A stretch of 64,000 nucleotides of DNA from Desulfacinum infernum DSM 9756 (GTDB lineage: Bacteria; Desulfobacterota; Syntrophobacteria; Syntrophobacterales; DSM-9756), in contig NZ_FQVB01000006.1 in assembly GCF_900129305.1 (NCBI RefSeq), positions 114,109-178,108 of the forward strand, read 5' to 3'. How positions within the stretch are numbered: the first letter of the stretch is position 1; each line of letters starts with the position of its first letter. Position numbers and translations under genes: made by a program. This document shows, piece after piece, positions 1 through 8,075 of this stretch. The notes below the pieces were generated by a model. It was not told the origin of the DNA. It ran no database searches and saw nothing but the letters and a program-made list of their open reading frames with translations.

Positions 1-899
1 TTCAGGGCCTGGCGCACCAGCGGGTTGTCCAACGGCGGCTTCTGACAGTTCAAATAGACGTATTCCACCAGCTGGGACGGATAGCGGCGGACCACGAGAT
101 CGGGGTTTTTCTCCAAAGCGGGGATCTGGTCGATCAGGATGCCCTCCGCGATGTCGATGTCACCGCGCTCCAGGGCCATGCGCCGGTCGGAGGATTCGCG
201 CATGAACCGGATGACCACCTGCTTGAGCTTGGGGGCTCCGCCCCAGTAGTCCGGCTTGGCTTCCAGCACGCACCGCTCCCCCCGGATCCACTCCTTCAGG
301 CGGAACGGACCGCTTCCGTCCGTGTTCTGGGCGAGCCATCCCTGGGCCAGGTCTCCGTCCTTTTCGTGCTTCATGACGGCCGGATTCACGATGGAGGCCG
401 CGTCGGTGGCGAGCGTCTGCAGGAAGGGGCCGAAGGGGTTCTTGAGCGCGATCTTCACCGTGTAGTCGTCCACCACGTCCACGGTTTGAATGGCGCCGAG
501 ATTATCCGCAGGGCCCTTTCCGATCTTGAGAACCCGCTCGAAGGAAAACTTCACGGCCTTGGCGTCCAGGGGCGTGCCGTCGTCGAACCGGATGCCCTTG
601 CGGATCTTGAAGGTCCAGACCATGCCGTCCTGGGACACCTGCCACGATTCGGCCGCCGAGGGTTCCACTTCCGTGGAGCCCTCCCCGTTGACCACCTTGT
701 ACTTTACCAGGCGGTCGTAACAGGGATAGATCTGGCGCCAGTCGTAGTTGTCGCTGGAAACCGCCGGATCCAGCAGGTGGATGTCCGAAGAGACCCCCAC
801 CACCAGGGTGTCGGGCGGCGTAGCGGCTTGGGTGAATCCGGGAACCCACAGTCCCGCAGCCATGGTTACCAGGAAAATCAGAACCAGTGTCCTTTTCAT
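1..899 (-). CDS. ABC transporter substrate-binding protein, oligopeptide/dipeptide type (partial)
   Basis: The frame opens at ATG 899 and stays open to the left edge, giving 299 codons with the C-terminus missing. An N-terminal signal peptide is visible (MKRTLVLIFLVTMAAGLWVP..., cleavage probably near TQA-A). The mature part follows the family 5 extracellular solute-binding pattern: DTLVVGVSSDIHLLDP, then DGMVWTFKIRKGIRFDDGTP, then VKFSFERVL, then DYWGGAPKL. This protein would bind peptides or similar solutes in the periplasm for an ABC importer. Its permease and ATPase genes are expected beyond the left edge. It lies 61 bp downstream of an exported unknown on the same strand. The family is clear; the ligand cannot be told from sequence. 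Confidence 0.88.
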   Translation of the reverse strand, partial: MKRTLVLIFLVTMAAGLWVPGFTQAATPPDTLVVGVSSDIHLLDPAVSSDNYDWRQIYPCYDRLVKYKVVNGEGSTEVEPSAAESWQVSQDGMVWTFKIRKGIRFDDGTPLDAKAVKFSFERVLKIGKGPADNLGAIQTVDVVDDYTVKIALKNPFGPFLQTLATDAASIVNPAVMKHEKDGDLAQGWLAQNTDGSGPFRLKEWIRGERCVLEAKPDYWGGAPKLKQVVIRFMRESSDRRMALERGDIDIAEGILIDQIPALEKNPDLVVRRYPSQLVEYVYLNCQKPPLDNPLVRQAL

Positions 900-960
900 G
901 GCGTCCTCCTTCTTGGGTTTTCCTGTTGGGAAAGTCTCCATCGAACGAACGGTGAGCGCT

Positions 961-1782
961 TCAAGGCTTGACCGGCTTCGGCCTCACCGTCTTCCTCCCG
1001 GGCGGAACGTTCATCGGCTGGAGCGGGATTCTTTGACTCTCAATGCGGGTCCCCCTGGAAAGCAGTTCCACCTTCAAGACGTCCCCCCGGATCGCTCCCT
1101 TGGCCGCCCGCACCTCATGGCTCACCGCCTCTTCCGGCGCCAGGCACGCATCGGGAAGACTTGAACTGCCGATGGGCAGAAAGCGGTCCGGGTGCGCCGC
1201 CCGCGCCGCGGACAGCCTCAAGACCGGGTCCGCAATGGCCCACTCGCCCACGTTCTTTACGGTCACCCGGACGGAACCGTCCTCCGGATTCACGCGTTCG
1301 ATCCCGATCCGGGCCACGGGGGATCTCTCGATCGGATCGGGCAGTCGCGCTTCGGACCATCCGGCACGTCCCCCGCTCGGACTCGCGTATTCCAGATGGA
1401 TGAACGGCTCGTCAGGCTTTCTCATGCACATGAAAGCCACGCTGCGCTCCTCTCCCGCAGGGATCTCGACGAGAGGCGCTGCGCCGACCTTGGAGAACCC
1501 GGAAATGATGCGATCTCCCTCGCGCCTGTAAACCATGACGTTCAGGCGGCCGAGGAAACGCCCTCCGGATTCATTTTTCAGGGTGACCGCCACCGCCATC
1601 TTGTCACACGACCGGGGAACCTCCCGAACACAGTATTTCGCGACCTTCACCCACCCCTCGTTCCGAAGCATCTGAGAGCCGTCAAAACAGTCCCAGGCGC
1701 TCCGGTAAGCAAGGCCTGCGGAAGCAGTGCTTAAAACCAGTAGCAGAGCCGCCAACCCAAGAAAAGTTCCCCGCCTTCCCAT
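961..1782 (-). CDS. Exported protein of unknown function
   Basis: A 273-residue protein. I chose ATG 1782 because it has an AAGGGAG ribosome site six bases upstream; the frame also extends to a GTG at 1806. The N-terminus is a signal peptide (MGRRGTFLGLAALLLVLSTA) ending near ASAGLA. The mature protein has four early cysteines, at CFDG, YCVRE, RSCDK and FMCMRK. Two segments read like beta-sandwich repeats (VAVTLKNESGGRFLG and VRVTVKNVGEWAIADP), suggesting an Ig-like or CARDB-like fold. I do not recognise a family. It precedes the peptide-binding protein gene on the same strand, so co-transcription is possible. Confidence 0.7.
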   Translation of the reverse strand: MGRRGTFLGLAALLLVLSTASAGLAYRSAWDCFDGSQMLRNEGWVKVAKYCVREVPRSCDKMAVAVTLKNESGGRFLGRLNVMVYRREGDRIISGFSKVGAAPLVEIPAGEERSVAFMCMRKPDEPFIHLEYASPSGGRAGWSEARLPDPIERSPVARIGIERVNPEDGSVRVTVKNVGEWAIADPVLRLSAARAAHPDRFLPIGSSSLPDACLAPEEAVSHEVRAAKGAIRGDVLKVELLSRGTRIESQRIPLQPMNVPPGRKTVRPKPVKP

Positions 1783-2059
1783 GGACCACTCCCTTCCGCT
1801 TCTCACCCATTCGCCGCGAGCAAGGTTTCATCCATCCCAACAAACCGATTTCTTATTGGTTTTCTCTGCCTCCGCGTTCCTGGCGGGCGGGGTCAAACCC
1901 CGTCCCTATCCCAAGAGGTCCGTACGTTCCTGCAGGGCCGGCTTGACGTCCGCCTTTCAGGACCGCGCCGTGAAAAGGGATCGTCCGGTTCCCCGAGCTT
2001 GTCGGACGTTGGATCCGCATCGTGGGCCGCCCGCACTTCACCTTTTTCCCGGCACCTCC
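1783..2059. other. Intergenic region holding a palindromic repeat (family E copy 1)
   Basis: This gap separates two minus-strand genes. It carries one copy of the roughly 100-bp family E element at about 1881-1980. No open frame here is credible and I see no clear terminator. Confidence 0.5.
1881..1980 (+). repeat. Dispersed palindromic repeat family E, copy 1
   Basis: It begins GGCGGGCGGGGTCAAACCCC, continues with CCAAGAGGTC, and ends with a second imperfect hairpin (GGGCCGGCTTGACGTCCGCC). The same arrangement recurs near 15281, 28026 (inverted) and 38612 (inverted). It is an intergenic two-hairpin, REP/BIME-like unit. Confidence 0.6.
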
Positions 2060-3121
2060 TCATACAGGCTCATACAGGGCCCGCCGCTCGGGCGGCATGG
2101 CGTCCAGGATCGTCCGGGCCTCCTCCGGCGAGACGGCTTTTCGACTCCCGTCGGCCGTCTGCACCACCACCCCGGAATCCCTGAGCAGCTGGTAGCGGCG
2201 CTTTCTCTCTTCTTTGGTCGGCGCGCACACCAGCATGCAATGGGCGCAGGAGAACCGGAGCTTTTCGTCCATGAAGAAGAAGTAACGACCTCCCTCCGAT
2301 GCGGGCCATTTCCCATGGGCTTCCTGCACGCGGTCGTAGGCGGCCGGAAGGTCTTCGTCCCGATCCGGCACGGGGAACCTGCCGGGAGACCAGGTGGACC
2401 ACCTTCCCGACGGATGCAGCCCCGTATAGCCGCTGCAAACCAGATCGCAACGGCCGTAATGGCGCCTTTTGGAATAGGAGATTTCCACGCCGCCCAGCAC
2501 CACGGTGGTGTTGCGCTTGAAATCCATGAATCCGGAAGCGCAGGCCGCCAGGCACAACCCGCATCGATCGCAATAGTTTTCTTCAGGCGGCAGGGGGGGA
2601 GTCGGCACCAGGTCCGCGGCAGTGGCCACGGAAGCCAGGATCACCGTAGCGCCATGGTCCGGGATGATCAGGTTGCCGGAAAAGCCCATGTGCCCCACGC
2701 CGGATCGCACCGCCAGATAGCGGTGGGCGATGTCCGGGTAGTAGGAGTAGGTGTCGGCCAGGCAGGTCTCTTCCTTTCCGGAAGGCACGGGCCGGAAGAC
2801 GTTGTTGGCCGCCACGGGAACGGACGGATATCCCTTCTGGGTGAGGTAGTTGGCCAGATGGAGGGCGATGCCGCTCGCCAAGGTGTTCGCCCGCACGTAG
2901 GCCCGTTCCAGGGAGAGGCGATCTTGCTTTTTCAGGTAGGGCTCGATGGGCGCCGGATCCATGGGCACGGCAAAAACCACGGCCGACCGCGCGCCCGGAA
3001 GCACGTAGGACAGATCCGTGGACGGCGGCCCTCCGGCCAGGGTCTCCGTGGAGACGATCCCGGTGGCGCAAGCCCCCTCGATCTCGGCAAACTCCCTCAC
3101 GATCCGACTCAGCTTCGTCAT
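2060..3121 (-). CDS. 4Fe-4S protein related to epoxyqueuosine reductase (QueG-like)
   Basis: 353 residues from ATG 3121, which has AAGGAG six bases upstream; an ATG at 3142 is less well placed. The N-terminal part (ARSAVVFAVPMDP, then RYLAVRSGVGHMGFSGNLI) matches the cobalamin-binding region shared by QueG and reductive-dehalogenase-like proteins. Next comes a ferredoxin-type cluster, NYCDRCGLCLAACASG, and a late CAHCMLVCAP. Canonical QueG reduces epoxyqueuosine in tRNA. This protein keeps the iron-sulfur motifs but has an unusual C-terminal half, so it may be one of the QueG-like paralogues of anaerobes with another substrate. It stands alone between repeats, so neighbours give no help. Confidence 0.72.
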   Translation of the reverse strand: MTKLSRIVREFAEIEGACATGIVSTETLAGGPPSTDLSYVLPGARSAVVFAVPMDPAPIEPYLKKQDRLSLERAYVRANTLASGIALHLANYLTQKGYPSVPVAANNVFRPVPSGKEETCLADTYSYYPDIAHRYLAVRSGVGHMGFSGNLIIPDHGATVILASVATAADLVPTPPLPPEENYCDRCGLCLAACASGFMDFKRNTTVVLGGVEISYSKRRHYGRCDLVCSGYTGLHPSGRWSTWSPGRFPVPDRDEDLPAAYDRVQEAHGKWPASEGGRYFFFMDEKLRFSCAHCMLVCAPTKEERKRRYQLLRDSGVVVQTADGSRKAVSPEEARTILDAMPPERRALYEPV

Positions 3122-3154
3122 GGATTCTCCTTGCGCCTTCATATCCTAACAGTC

Positions 3155-3302
3155 TTGGGAGGCTGTCCGTGAACTCCGCAAACCGTCACTCCCGCGCAAG
3201 CGGAAGTCCATAACTCACTGAAAATTCTGGATCCCCGCTTCCGCGGGGATGACGAATGGGCGTTGAACGGCGCAAATCTGCCGTTTTCAGAGACGCTCCT
3301 AG
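3155..3302 (+). mobile_element. 148-bp MITE-like element, family A copy 1
   Basis: The unit has two internal hairpins, CACTCCCGCGCAAGCGGAAG and ATCCCCGCTTCCGCGGGGAT. Its ends are related to AGGAGCCTGTCCG and its inverse. The right end keeps CTCCTAG; the left end is degraded to TTGGGAGGCTGTCCG. The other full copies, at 9334-9481 and 34499-34646, are the same length. It encodes no protein, so any mobility would need a transposase in trans. Confidence 0.65.
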
Positions 3303-3400
3303 CTCCCTTTGCGCCACCACCATGAAGGCAGAAGGCGGATTCGCGTTAATTCGCGGCATTCTTTCACGTCACGCCCCATCTCGAACAACCCGTGACAACG

Positions 3401-3464
3401 AAGGATGAAACGCATCTTTGCCAAGCAGACACCTGTAGGGGCGAATGATTATTCGCCCCTACAG
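3401..3464 (+). repeat. Dispersed repeat family B, copy 1
   Basis: The segment reads GGATGAAACGCATCTTTG and then a palindrome around GGGGCGAATGATTATTCGCC. It is repeated with few changes at 17388-17450. The core is an almost perfect inverted repeat and would form a strong hairpin. Confidence 0.6.
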
Positions 3465-3542
3465 GCCGTGGGCACGAACGGAATTAGCTCGCGTCCCTAC
3501 AAATCAATAGTGGTTCCCCGAGGCACATCCCGTCTCTTCTGG

Positions 3543-4139
3543 TCACGCACCCGGCATTCGGAAGTAGGCGTTGAGACCCGTCAGGAGCATCTGGATGGAG
3601 ATGGCGACGAGAATCATGCCCATGAGTCGTTCGATGGCGATGAGACCCCGTGCCCCCAGCCGGGCCGCCATCCGGCTGCCGAGGAAGACGATCACGGCCG
3701 TGATGGCCCACGCCAGGGTGAGGGCCATGAGCCACTCGGGCCATCGGTGGGGCTCCCGGCTCATGAGCAGCAGTTCCACGGCCAACAGGGACGGTCCGGC
3801 TATGTAGGGGACCGCCAACGGCACCACGAAAGGCTCCCCCTCCACCTCCTCCTTCCAGGCATGGGGAGACGGAGGGAAGACCATTCGAACGGCGATGAGA
3901 AAGAGCAAAACGCCTCCCGCCAGGGTCAGGGCCGGCTCGGAGATGCCCAACAGGGCGAGAAGCGGCCTTCCCGAAAAGAGGAAGAGGACCATCACCACAT
4001 AGCCGATCAGAAGCTCCCGAAGGATCACCCGGTTGCGGCGCTCCGGTGCCACGTTGGCCAAGGCGGCGACGAAAAAGGGGACGTTCCCGAACGGGTCGAT
4101 CACCATGAAGAGCAGCACGAAGGCGGAATAGAAGGTCAT
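3543..4139 (-). CDS. marC: MarC/UPF0056 family integral membrane protein
   Basis: 198 residues, the usual MarC length, with six predicted membrane helices. The first helix carries the family signature FMVIDPFGNVPFFVAAL. A second conserved block is AVPYIAGPSLLAVELLL, the place of the family's P-x-x-GP motif. It ends with an amphipathic helix and ARLGARGLIAIERLMGM. MarC proteins sit in the inner membrane. Their transport role is unproven, and the old link to multiple antibiotic resistance has been withdrawn in the literature. The start is ATG 4139 with a GAGG ribosome site. The gene is flanked by repeats and a small secreted protein and forms no obvious operon. Confidence 0.9.
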   Translation of the reverse strand: MTFYSAFVLLFMVIDPFGNVPFFVAALANVAPERRNRVILRELLIGYVVMVLFLFSGRPLLALLGISEPALTLAGGVLLFLIAVRMVFPPSPHAWKEEVEGEPFVVPLAVPYIAGPSLLAVELLLMSREPHRWPEWLMALTLAWAITAVIVFLGSRMAARLGARGLIAIERLMGMILVAISIQMLLTGLNAYFRMPGA

Positions 4140-4188
4140 GGGGCCTCACGCAGGGCGGGAGTTGGAGATTCCATGGAACCCGTCGGAC

Positions 4189-4506
4189 CTAGCGGCACAC
4201 CTCGCGCTTGCACAGTCTCTGGACCTGCTCGTTCACGATGGGCTCACACAGGGAACAGTCCTTTTTCTTCCAGGCCAGCCGGTAGTAGCACCACCCGTGG
4301 ACCCCGTGGGCGTCCGGCCAGTAGCGAAGGATGTTTTCACACAGCTCCGGCCGCTGGAGTCTTTCCACCTCTTCCTGGTAGCACCACGGCTCTCTCGGCT
4401 CCCCCCGGCATTTTTCATAGATGGGATCGTCCGACTGCGCCCCGGCGGGACCCGGGGAGGCGACAACCATCATGAACAAGGCGGCGATAAGTGGAAGGAG
4501 CTTCAA
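4189..4506 (-). CDS. Small cysteine-rich exported protein
   Basis: 105 residues if translation starts at TTG 4506, which has GGAGGA at ideal distance; an in-frame ATG lies at 4521 without a ribosome site. A signal peptide is obvious (KLLPLIAALFMMVVASPGPAGA). The mature part of about 80 residues has eight cysteines in short motifs: EKCRGE, PWCYQEE, ELCENI, GWCYYR, KDCSLCE, RLCKREVC. Such density suggests several disulfides in a periplasmic or secreted protein. I do not recognise the family. It lies just upstream of marC on the same strand. Confidence 0.62.
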   Translation of the reverse strand: MKLLPLIAALFMMVVASPGPAGAQSDDPIYEKCRGEPREPWCYQEEVERLQRPELCENILRYWPDAHGVHGWCYYRLAWKKKDCSLCEPIVNEQVQRLCKREVCR

Positions 4507-4774
4507 GGCTGGTTCCTCCATGCGGTTGTGATGGATACCCTGTCGGGCTATACTACACCTCACGCGCGGGGCTATCAAGGCGCTCCGGTTCCCGCCGGGC
4601 GGGCACCCCCCATGGGCCGCACCTTGCCTGATCGGACGTCGTCATCGCCGCTTTTGCACGCAAGGCGCCCGCGGTTTTTCCGTTTGCCCGCGCAATCGGC
4701 CCGGGATAAAGAAGGAGTCACTGAAGGCCTCGCCCCGACCAGTCTTTGAACCTTCTCCTGTGGAGAACCCTCCG

Positions 4775-5830
4775 ATGACCCCACTGATGGAAAGCCTCCT
4801 GTCCCGCTTGCGGGAATACTTCAGCCTTGAGCGGCTGGGGGACCTCCTCGGCGAACTCCTGGTCAACCTCGTCATTTCGGCCATTGTCCTAACCCTGTTC
4901 TACCTTTTCTGGCGGGTGGTGAATCGCCTGGTGGCGCCCCGTCTGAGAATTCATCTCGACAAGACCAGCGCCGCCTTCGCGGAAACGATCATCAAATTCG
5001 GCCTTTTCGCCCTCGGGCTCATCGCCGCGCTCAGCGCCGCCGGCGTTCAGACGGCGGCCCTCCTCGGATCTCTCGGCGTGGCCGGACTTACCCTGGGATT
5101 CGCCCTGCGCGATACTCTTTCAAACATCATTTCCGGCATCCTCATTTTCCTGGATCGCCCCTTCACCATCGACGACCTCGTGGAAATCGACGGCCGCTAC
5201 GGACGGGTGGAGCGAATCAGCCTCCGGACGACACGGATCATCACCAACGACGGCAAGATGCTCGCCGTACCCAACGCCGAAGTCATGAACAAGACTGTCA
5301 TCTCCTACACCAACTTCCCTCACCTGCGGTTGGATATTCCGGTCACCGTCGCGGTCACGGAAGACCTGGACCGTGTGAAGCGGATCCTGATCGCCCTGGT
5401 GGAAGACGACCCGGATTACCTGAAGGATCCCCCTCCGTGCGTGGTGGTGGCGCAGTTGAACGACTACAACGTCTGTTTGGAGCTCCAGGCGTGGATCGAC
5501 GATGAACGCCGACATGTGCCCAAGCGCTATGAACTGAGGGAAAAGATATTCAAGGCCCTGACCAAGGCCGGAGTGGAAATGCCCTTTGAAACCATTCAGC
5601 TCGCCCCCCACAAGATCGTGATCGAGCCGGCGGAAAGGGCCACGGAGATGGGAAAGCCGGTCGTTGCCGGAAAGGATTTTTCGGATGGGGGGTCGGCGGT
5701 GGATTCCCGCCGCCGACCGCGGGAAGAAAAACCGGGAGAAAACCGGACAGGGGCCGGAACGCAACCGCCGAAACAGTCCCTTCGCCCCTGCGGAACGATA
5801 CCGGCCCGGAATTTGACCTTTTCGACAACC
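4775..5830 (+). CDS. mscS: Small-conductance mechanosensitive channel, MscS family (frame lacks a stop here)
   Basis: ATG 4775 follows a GGAG site; an in-frame GTG lies at 4760. The N-terminus has two or three membrane helices. The pore helix and start of the beta domain are textbook MscS: LGVAGLTLGFALRDTLSN, then IISGILIFLDRPFTIDDLVE. The family-like part ends around KAGVEMPFETIQLAPHKIVI, near 5640. After that the reading becomes low-complexity Arg/Pro/Gly and no stop occurs in this frame until 6898, inside the rhodanese gene. I therefore end the feature at an arbitrary point before the next gene. A frameshift, or a sequencing error in the G-run at 5695-5702, is the simplest explanation. The channel would release solutes during hypo-osmotic shock. 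Confidence 0.82.
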
Positions 5831-5880
5831 TGGTGTGGGACCAGAACCGCGCAGACCCAAAACAGACAAAGGAGAGGCGT

Positions 5881-6975
5881 ATGGCGCAAAGGAAAAGTCC
5901 CCGATGGTGGCTCGTTCCCCTCTTTCTCCTGGCGGGAGCGGCCTGGGCCATGGCTTCGGCCCCTGCCGCCAAAGGCCCGACGGAAGACTACCCCTGCCGC
6001 AACTGCCTGGCCACCCCCCAGTGGCTCCTGGAACACCGAAACGATCCCGACGTGGTCCTGGTGGATGTCCGGGAAGACAAGGACCTGGACGGAAGGTACC
6101 TTCCCGGCGCCGTCCGGCTACCCTGGAAGAGTTTCCAGCGCCACGACACGGTTCGGGGCGTGGGAGCGGTCTTCGTGGGAGCGGCCGAGGCCCAGGAAAT
6201 CCTCGGCCGGGCGGGCATCGCGCGGACGGACACCGTCATCGTCTATGATTCCGTGGCACGGGACGGCGGCGCCACGGCCTCCTACGTCTTCTGGGTGCTG
6301 GACTACCTGGGGCATCCGTCCAAGAGGATCCTGGAAAGGGGCCTGGACGGGTGGGTGGAAGCCGGAGGCGAGACGGTTTCGGAACCAGCCCGGCGCGAGC
6401 CGGTCTTCTACCAGGCTCCGTCCGAAGAGATCCGGCCGCTTCGCCTGGCGGACGGCCCCTTCGTTCAGAGTCGGCTGGGAGATCCCTACTACCAGATCCT
6501 GGATGTGCGATCTTCGGAAGAATACCTGGGCCTCAAGCAAAACACCGCCCTGGACGGAACCCCGCTGGCTCCAGGCCACATCCCGGGCGCCTACAACGTG
6601 GACTACCGGTCCAACTGGCGGGACGCCGCCACCAAGGCCCTTCGTCCCTACTCCGAACTTCAAAAACTTTACGCCGGACTCGACCCCAACCGGGCGGTCA
6701 TCGTCTATTGCCATTCGGGACGGCGCGCCTCCTTCGGCTATTTCGTGCTGCGCCTCATGGGCTTTCAGGACGTGCGTCTCTATGAAGCCTCGTGGAACGA
6801 ATGGGGAAACAGCCGCTTCTACTATCCGGTGGAAAAGAAGGCCAACCGGCTTGAGGGCGCCGTTCCCATGCCCACGGCCGGTCCCGCCGCCCCGGTGAAG
6901 GCCCCGCAGCCCGCGGAAGAAAAGCGCGAAACCCGGCCCGCGTCGACCGGCGGCTACGTTTCCTGCGGAGGGTGA
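5881..6975 (+). CDS. Exported tandem-rhodanese sulfurtransferase
   Basis: 364 residues from ATG 5881, preceded by AAAGGAGAGG. A signal peptide is present (RWWLVPLFLLAGAAWAMASA). Domain 1 (about residues 40-165) has the rhodanese start VVLVDVREDKDLDGRYLPGA, but its loop reads VIVYDSVARDGG, with Asp where a catalytic Cys would be. Domain 2 (about 195-315) carries YCHSGRRAS, with the active cysteine. This inactive/active pair is typical of thiosulfate and 3-mercaptopyruvate sulfurtransferases. The protein ends in a proline/alanine tail and GGYVSCGG. The next genes encode YeeE/YedE proteins and a lipoprotein, so it probably handles sulfane sulfur from thiosulfate in the envelope. Confidence 0.88.
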   Translation: MAQRKSPRWWLVPLFLLAGAAWAMASAPAAKGPTEDYPCRNCLATPQWLLEHRNDPDVVLVDVREDKDLDGRYLPGAVRLPWKSFQRHDTVRGVGAVFVGAAEAQEILGRAGIARTDTVIVYDSVARDGGATASYVFWVLDYLGHPSKRILERGLDGWVEAGGETVSEPARREPVFYQAPSEEIRPLRLADGPFVQSRLGDPYYQILDVRSSEEYLGLKQNTALDGTPLAPGHIPGAYNVDYRSNWRDAATKALRPYSELQKLYAGLDPNRAVIVYCHSGRRASFGYFVLRLMGFQDVRLYEASWNEWGNSRFYYPVEKKANRLEGAVPMPTAGPAAPVKAPQPAEEKRETRPASTGGYVSCGG

Positions 6976-6981
6976 AAAACG

Positions 6982-7536
6982 ATGGAAAAAAAGTCCATGA
7001 TCCGAAACGCGACCGTCGAGGAGACGGCGCGCACCTGGCCGGTGCTCCCGGCGGCCCTGGCCCTGGCGGGCATCATCGTCTTCATCTTCGCCACCTTCGG
7101 CCCTCCCGCCTCTTCCAGCGGGTTCGTGAGCCTTCTCAAGGGCTTTCTGGGGCCGATCCTTCCCGACTACATCGCCCGGAAGGAACACTACCGGATCATC
7201 CCGGGGCCGGGTTCCTGGCTCTTCGCCTTCGTCCTGGGCATGGCGGCCGGCGGATACCTGGGCGGCCTCACCTTGGGAAAGCCCATTCGAAACGTTCCGG
7301 CCATTTGGGAGCGGCGTTTCGGAGCCCGGCCGGCCCTTCGATATGCGGCGTCCTTTCTGGGCGGGTTCCTCATCCTTTTCGGAGCCCGCCTGGCCGGCGG
7401 ATGCACCCTGGGGCTCTTCATTTCCGGGTCCGCCCAACTGGCCGTGAGCGGCCTTTACTTCGGAGCGGTCATCTTCGCCGTGGCCATGATCACCAGCCGC
7501 CTGGTGTACGGATCGCCAAAGGGAGGAAAGAAATGA
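6982..7536 (+). CDS. YeeE/YedE family sulfur (thiosulfate) transporter, first half
   Basis: 184 residues, six bases after the rhodanese stop, with GGAGGGTG as ribosome site. It has about five membrane segments. The family motif RLAGGCTLGLFISG is in the fourth; its cysteine is the position used by YeeE-type transporters to pass thiosulfate. The stop overlaps the next start (ATGA), indicating translational coupling. The two adjacent half-size proteins together would make a full YeeE-like channel. Confidence 0.85.
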   Translation: MEKKSMIRNATVEETARTWPVLPAALALAGIIVFIFATFGPPASSSGFVSLLKGFLGPILPDYIARKEHYRIIPGPGSWLFAFVLGMAAGGYLGGLTLGKPIRNVPAIWERRFGARPALRYAASFLGGFLILFGARLAGGCTLGLFISGSAQLAVSGLYFGAVIFAVAMITSRLVYGSPKGGKK

Positions 7537-8075
7537 CGCAGGTCCTGCTGGGTCTCTTTTCCGGTATCGCCTTCGGGTTCGTCATTCAACGGATCGGGGC
7601 CACGGACCCCGACCGGATGGCCCGGGCGCACCTCATGGTGGAACCTCAGATCCCCCAGTTCATGATGCTGGCGGTGGCCTTTTCCGCCCTGGGCCTGGCG
7701 GGCCTCCAGGCCGTGGGGGTGGGCCGAACGGTGATTCTGCCCACCAGCCTGGTGGCCACGGGAACCGCCGCGGTCCTCTTCGGCATCGGATGGGGATTGT
7801 GCGGGTATTGTCCCGGAACCTGCTGGGCCGCCGCGGGGGAAGGACGCCTGGATGCGGTCTTCGCCCTGCTGGGAGGACTTGCGGGAACGGCCGTCTTCGC
7901 CCATTTCCACGAACGGATCATCCCGGCGCTCTATCTTCCCACCAACAAGGGACCGCTCACTCTGACCGACTGGGTGGGAAACCGTTTCGCCGCGGCGTGT
8001 CTGTTGGCCGCAGCCTTCGCAGCCGCCGCCTGGGTCATCGGCCGGGTGTGGAAGGCGGAAGACGACGATGCATGA
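7533..8075 (+). CDS. YeeE/YedE family sulfur transporter, second half
   Basis: 180 residues from ATG 7533, preceded by GGGAGGAAAG and overlapping the previous stop by four bases. Five membrane helices are predicted. The key motif is GIGWGLCGYCPGTCWAAAGE, with conserved cysteines in the same relative place as GGCTLG in the first half. It likely pairs with the upstream half-transporter to import thiosulfate or a related sulfur species. The end overlaps the start of the next gene by eight bases. Confidence 0.84.
   Translation: MTQVLLGLFSGIAFGFVIQRIGATDPDRMARAHLMVEPQIPQFMMLAVAFSALGLAGLQAVGVGRTVILPTSLVATGTAAVLFGIGWGLCGYCPGTCWAAAGEGRLDAVFALLGGLAGTAVFAHFHERIIPALYLPTNKGPLTLTDWVGNRFAAACLLAAAFAAAAWVIGRVWKAEDDDA

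Larger units (their letters stand above)
3143..3542. other. 400-bp intergenic region made largely of repeats
   Basis: It holds a 148-bp family A element (3155-3302), a degenerate stretch resembling text at 15406 and 17311 (GCGGATTCGCGTTAATTCGC), and a family B palindrome (about 3401-3464). No gene is supported. Confidence 0.6.

Noticed and set aside
3155..3302. Short palindromic repeats as a CRISPR array
   Set aside because: Copies are dispersed over 30 kb, not regularly spaced, and there are no spacers or cas genes. No CRISPR array was found anywhere in the window.
4760..6898. A single 712-residue fusion protein
   Set aside because: Only the first 295 or so residues resemble MscS; the rest is the wrong frame of a clear rhodanese gene that has its own ribosome site and signal peptide.
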